The position numbers and the translations under genes are program-made. From Rhodobacteraceae bacterium S2214 (GTDB lineage: Bacteria; Pseudomonadota; Alphaproteobacteria; Rhodobacterales; Rhodobacteraceae), in contig CP081161.1 of the NCBI GenBank assembly GCA_025141675.1, forward strand, positions 1,214,001 through 1,278,000: a stretch of DNA of 64,000 nt, in the 5' to 3' direction. The notes under the pieces were generated by a model. The model was not told the DNA's origin and made no database searches. It saw nothing but the letters and a program-made list of their open reading frames with translations. Shown here one piece after another: positions 62,581-64,000 of this stretch (its first letter is position 1; each line of letters opens with the position of its first letter).

Positions 62581-62918
62581 TCCGCAGCCACCGCACGTCC
62601 GGTCAGCTGGGCCGCGTCGATCAGGATACGACCTGCGTCAACACGGGCGGGGTATGTGGCGACTTGGCCCACGTCTTGTCCCTGTGCCATACCCGTTTCC
62701 AAGCTGAACACCCAGTTGTGCAACGGGCAGGTAACGGATTTGCCATGCACGATCCCTTCGGCCAATGGCCCCTGTTTGTGCGGGCATGTGTTATCAAGCG
62801 CGAAGACTTCGTCATCCGCTGTCCGGAACACAGCGACACAGCCATGTGCGGTTTTCAACATCCGTGCGCCACGCGCGGGTACGTCGTCCAACGGTGCAAC
62901 ATCAATCCACTGGGTCAT
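62577..62918 (-). CDS. nirD: Nitrite reductase small subunit (NirD)
   Basis: This 113-residue Rieske-like subunit of NAD(P)H nitrite reductase starts at the ATG at 62918 overlapping the nirB stop. The Rieske pattern is intact: NTCPHKQGPLAEG (Cys-x-His) and VTCPLHNWVFSLETG (Cys-x2-His), so it should bind a [2Fe-2S] cluster, unlike E. coli NirD which lacks ligands. Confidence 0.95.
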   Translation of the reverse strand: MTQWIDVAPLDDVPARGARMLKTAHGCVAVFRTADDEVFALDNTCPHKQGPLAEGIVHGKSVTCPLHNWVFSLETGMAQGQDVGQVATYPARVDAGRILIDAAQLTGRAVAAE

Positions 62919-64000
62919 TCTGCGGCCTCCAACGATAGGTTTGCAAGCGGTTGATATGTTTCCGCTTTCTTCACGTGTTCCGCCCATGGATCATGGCGGT
63001 AGATAGTCTGAGACAGCTCGAAACGATCCACCAAAGCAGCGCGGTTATCCAGATCATCAACGATCTGTTCCTTGATCCAATCAAGCCCGACTTTGGCCAT
63101 CCATTTGTAGATACGGTCAAGATATTTGGCCTGTTCGCGGTACAACTGCGATACGGCTTTGATAACTAGGATCGCTTCATCCTCGGTCGGGACCTGCACC
63201 AGCAGTTCGGTTTCTTTGACGTCCATGCCTGCCGCACCACCGATGCTGATCTGGTAACCACTGTCGACGCAGATCACGCCAATGTCTTTACAAGTTGCTT
63301 CGGCGCAGTTGCGCGGGCAACCGGACACGCCCAGCTTCAGCTTGTGCGGCGTCCAAGCACCGTGCAGCGTCTTTTCCAGCTTGATACCAAGACCCGTGCT
63401 GTCCTGCGTGCCAAAACGGCAATGATCCGTACCCACACAGGTCTTCACGGTGCGCAGGCCTTTGGAATAGGCGTAGCCGGACACCATGCCAGCGTCGTTT
63501 AGATCCTTCCAGATGCCCGGCAGATCCTCGCCCTTCACACCCAGCAAATCGATCCGTTGACCGCCAGTCACCTTTACGGTTGGCACCATGTATTTGTCGG
63601 CGGCGTCGGCAATAGCGCGCAGTTCGTCCGGCGTGGTGATCCCGCCCCACATCCGTGGCACGACACTAAACGTGCCATCTTTCTGGATGTTCGCGTGCTT
63701 ACGTTCGTTGATAAAACGGGACTGCGGGTCGTCTTTGTATTCCAGCGGCCAGTCAGCCAGCAGGTAAAAGTTCAGCGCAGGGCGGCAGGTCGGGCATCCG
63801 TCCACCGTTTTCCATCCACATTCCTGCCAAACCGCGTTCATTGACGTCAGTTTCTGGGATTTGATCATGCGCCGCACGTCTTCGTGGGTCATGTCGGTGC
63901 AACCACACACGGTCGCCGCCGCTGGGATCACAAAGTCATCGCCAAGCGTGACGGCCAGAACCTGTTCAACAAGACCCGTACATGTCCCGCAAGACGCAGA
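62915..64000 (-). CDS. nirB: Nitrite reductase large subunit (NirB), C-terminal part (cut by window edge)
   Basis: This is the C-terminal ~361 residues of the siroheme nitrite reductase, which converts nitrite to ammonium. The frame is open to base 64000, so the N-terminal FAD/NAD domains lie outside. Visible are BFD-type Cys (SCGTCTGLVEQVL, ATVCGCTDMTHEDVRR, GCPTCRPALNF) and the siroheme/[4Fe-4S] Cys motifs TCVGTDHCRFG and SGCPRNCAEA. It begins the visible part of the operon nirB-nirD-nasA-trpD2-like-cysG. Confidence 0.96.
   Translation of the reverse strand, partial: SASCGTCTGLVEQVLAVTLGDDFVIPAAATVCGCTDMTHEDVRRMIKSQKLTSMNAVWQECGWKTVDGCPTCRPALNFYLLADWPLEYKDDPQSRFINERKHANIQKDGTFSVVPRMWGGITTPDELRAIADAADKYMVPTVKVTGGQRIDLLGVKGEDLPGIWKDLNDAGMVSGYAYSKGLRTVKTCVGTDHCRFGTQDSTGLGIKLEKTLHGAWTPHKLKLGVSGCPRNCAEATCKDIGVICVDSGYQISIGGAAGMDVKETELLVQVPTEDEAILVIKAVSQLYREQAKYLDRIYKWMAKVGLDWIKEQIVDDLDNRAALVDRFELSQTIYRHDPWAEHVKKAETYQPLANLSLEAAE

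Noticed and set aside
1..64000. tRNA, rRNA, CRISPR array, insertion sequence or prophage
   Set aside because: No cloverleaf-like gene, rRNA stretch, regularly spaced long repeats, transposase, integrase or phage structural gene was recognised by reading. Only an exhaustive computed search could exclude small RNAs.

Overview
The window looks like a chromosomal segment of a marine Rhodobacteraceae (roseobacter-group) alphaproteobacterium. The support is a DMSP-demethylation gene pair (dmdC-dmdD), TRAP and ABC solute uptake, pobA with a PcaQ-type regulator, a malonyl-CoA decarboxylase/synthetase pair, a heme oxygenase-bacteriophytochrome pair behind a PpsR/CrtJ-like box, and an assimilatory nitrate operon of the nirB-nirD-nasA type. 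Base composition is moderate (mid-50s % G+C by eye) and even. I see no transposase, phage gene, tRNA, rRNA or CRISPR array. The genus cannot be fixed from the sequence alone.

Layout. 1-3.2 kb: an RND efflux pump (permease cut by the left edge, plus adaptor) divergent from an AraC-type regulator, with a tandem 16-bp repeat between them. 3.3-6.5 kb: FrnE-like DsbA protein, and a reductase/monooxygenase pair divergent from a LysR regulator. 6.5-10.9 kb: a second RND pump. 11.1-14.9 kb: dmdD and dmdC divergent from an AraC regulator. 14.9-22.3 kb: a LacI-controlled operon (LacI, solute-binding protein, two permeases, GH63-type hydrolase, ATPase) that probably imports and hydrolyses a glycosylated compatible solute. 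22.4-27.4 kb: LysR, VOC protein, 2-hydroxyacid dehydrogenase, aldehyde dehydrogenase, GST, NAD(P)-binding protein. 27.6-29.8 kb: pobA and a PcaQ-like activator. 30-33 kb: three exported proteins of unknown function, including a YHYH protein and a DUF3179 protein. 33-37 kb: oxidoreductase/DUF4386 pair with LysR, then a 24-residue membrane peptide ahead of a type IB topoisomerase.

37-47 kb: a seven-gene minus-strand operon (FAH-family hydrolase, RutE/HadB-like nitroreductase, OsmC, TRAP transporter, hydroxyquinol-type intradiol dioxygenase) divergent from a YciI protein and a GntR regulator. Malonyl-CoA decarboxylase and malonyl-CoA synthetase follow. The same palindrome, AATATCGATATT, lies in the divergent promoter region and again before the decarboxylase, so one regulator probably controls both units.

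47-52.4 kb: a lipoprotein phosphatase-fold enzyme, then a ferric-reductase-like flavoprotein with a two-component system, a small membrane protein and an EF-hand protein. A cop-box-like motif (TKACA-N4-TGTAA) precedes both transcription units. 52.5-55.7 kb: bphO-bphP. 55.7-57.6 kb: MFS transporter and DeoR regulator with a 10-bp-phased repeat at its start. 57.7-64 kb: nirB (cut by the right edge), nirD, nasA, a TrpD2-like gene and cysG, all joined by 4-bp overlaps.

The most rewarding signals are the shared operators that tie neighbouring operons to local regulators. No complete and wholly unknown system is evident. The YHYH/DUF3179 secreted trio and the TrpD2-like gene inside the nitrate operon are the least explained coding features.
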